A DNA stretch of 64,000 nt from Lachnospiraceae bacterium XBB1006. GTDB taxonomy: Bacteria; Bacillota; Clostridia; Lachnospirales; Lachnospiraceae. The stretch lies in contig FOXT01000007.1 of assembly GCA_900115795.1 (NCBI GenBank), forward strand, positions 124,001 through 188,000. Direction: 5' to 3'. Positions within the stretch are counted from its first letter, which is position 1. Each line of letters opens with the position of its first letter. This document shows, in pieces, positions 63,921 through 64,000 of the stretch. The notes under the pieces were generated by a model, which did no database searches, was not told the origin of the DNA, and worked only from the letters and a program-made list of their open reading frames with translations. A program made the position numbers and the translations under genes.

Positions 63921-64000
63921 GTTCGTTCCCCCTTTCAATGTATTGAATAATCTCTTTCACTGCATCTGAAAGTACATGATTTTGGAAGCGTTTCTCTATC
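63913..64000 (-). CDS. C-terminal end of an unidentified gene (starts beyond the window)
   Basis: The minus strand is open from base 64000 to the TAA at 63915-63913 and reads a helical stretch ([20 protein letters not shown], then a short Gly/Asn-rich end). It overlaps the YaaR start by 8 bases. In Firmicutes a nucleoside monophosphate kinase gene such as tmk often occupies this place, but 28 residues are too few to name it. Confidence 0.55.
   Translation of the reverse strand, partial: IEKRFQNHVLSDAVKEIIQYIERGNEHG

Overview
The window looks like chromosome of a Gram-positive, low-to-moderate GC member of the Clostridia, most likely a Lachnospiraceae gut anaerobe. The grounds are strong AGGAGG-type ribosome binding sites, sigma-A promoters with 17-bp spacers, MecA, YaaR/YaaT/HolB, a DUF1858 protein beside a small 2[4Fe-4S] ferredoxin, a sigma factor/DUF4179 pair, and an ATP synthase whose c subunit carries the sodium-binding residue set. 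The family assignment is inferred from gene content and was not computed. I saw no rRNA, tRNA or CRISPR array.

Layout. Positions 1-2.9 kb hold a partial TPR protein, an AI-2E-type permease and a coiled-coil protein. Positions 3.0-5.4 kb are an accessory island: a decayed IS66-family remnant, an AbiE-like regulator/nucleotidyltransferase pair behind a symmetric four-half-site operator, and a broken SseB-like fragment. Positions 5.4-16.4 kb carry single-gene functions: an EF-hand protein, a peptide deformylase, a GNAT/YoaP protein, a MerR regulator with a 19-bp-spacer promoter, an ECF sigma/DUF4179 pair, a heterodimeric ABC exporter and a PD-(D/E)XK-like protein. Positions 16.4-18.8 kb are the oddest part. 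An XRE-methyltransferase fusion is preceded by a 363-bp non-coding array of TTACG(G/T)G half-sites, arranged as 38-bp dyads at a helically phased spacing, followed by an orphan membrane-tail gene remnant.

Positions 18.8-26 kb hold the complete F1Fo ATP synthase operon (atpZ/I, I, B, E, F, H, A, G, D, C) with its promoter and terminator. Upstream of it, 26-30.6 kb follow the Firmicutes ywlC-ywlE-upp neighbourhood: a CwlD-like amidase, Sua5, a phosphatase homologue that has lost its catalytic cysteine, upp, dCMP deaminase and a split chromate transporter. Positions 30.6-34.7 kb hold an SH3/GH18 hydrolase and a kinase-ATPase fusion with a degenerate ATPase partner. Positions 34.9-42.4 kb hold mecA, DUF1858, ferredoxin, a MerR/coiled-coil protein, dnaB-rplI-gdpP and glyA.

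Positions 42.4-49 kb hold an S66 carboxypeptidase, a P-loop kinase, an MFS/ABC-F pair controlled by what looks like a ribosome-mediated attenuator (leader peptide plus terminator), a nucleotidyltransferase and a double-GNAT protein. Positions 49-54 kb hold sbcCD and a membrane-anchored hydrolase. Positions 54-64 kb hold rpsR-ssb-rpsF, DUF951, a sirtuin, an LTA-synthase-like sulfatase with a C-terminal IPT/TIG-like domain, mgtE, and the rsmI-trmN6-yaaT-holB-yaaR block running off the end.

The observations most worth following are the phased dyad array next to the XRE-methyltransferase gene, the AbiE-like pair with its operator, the ABC-F attenuator, and the kinase/ATPase pair whose ribosome binding sites do not precede normal start codons.
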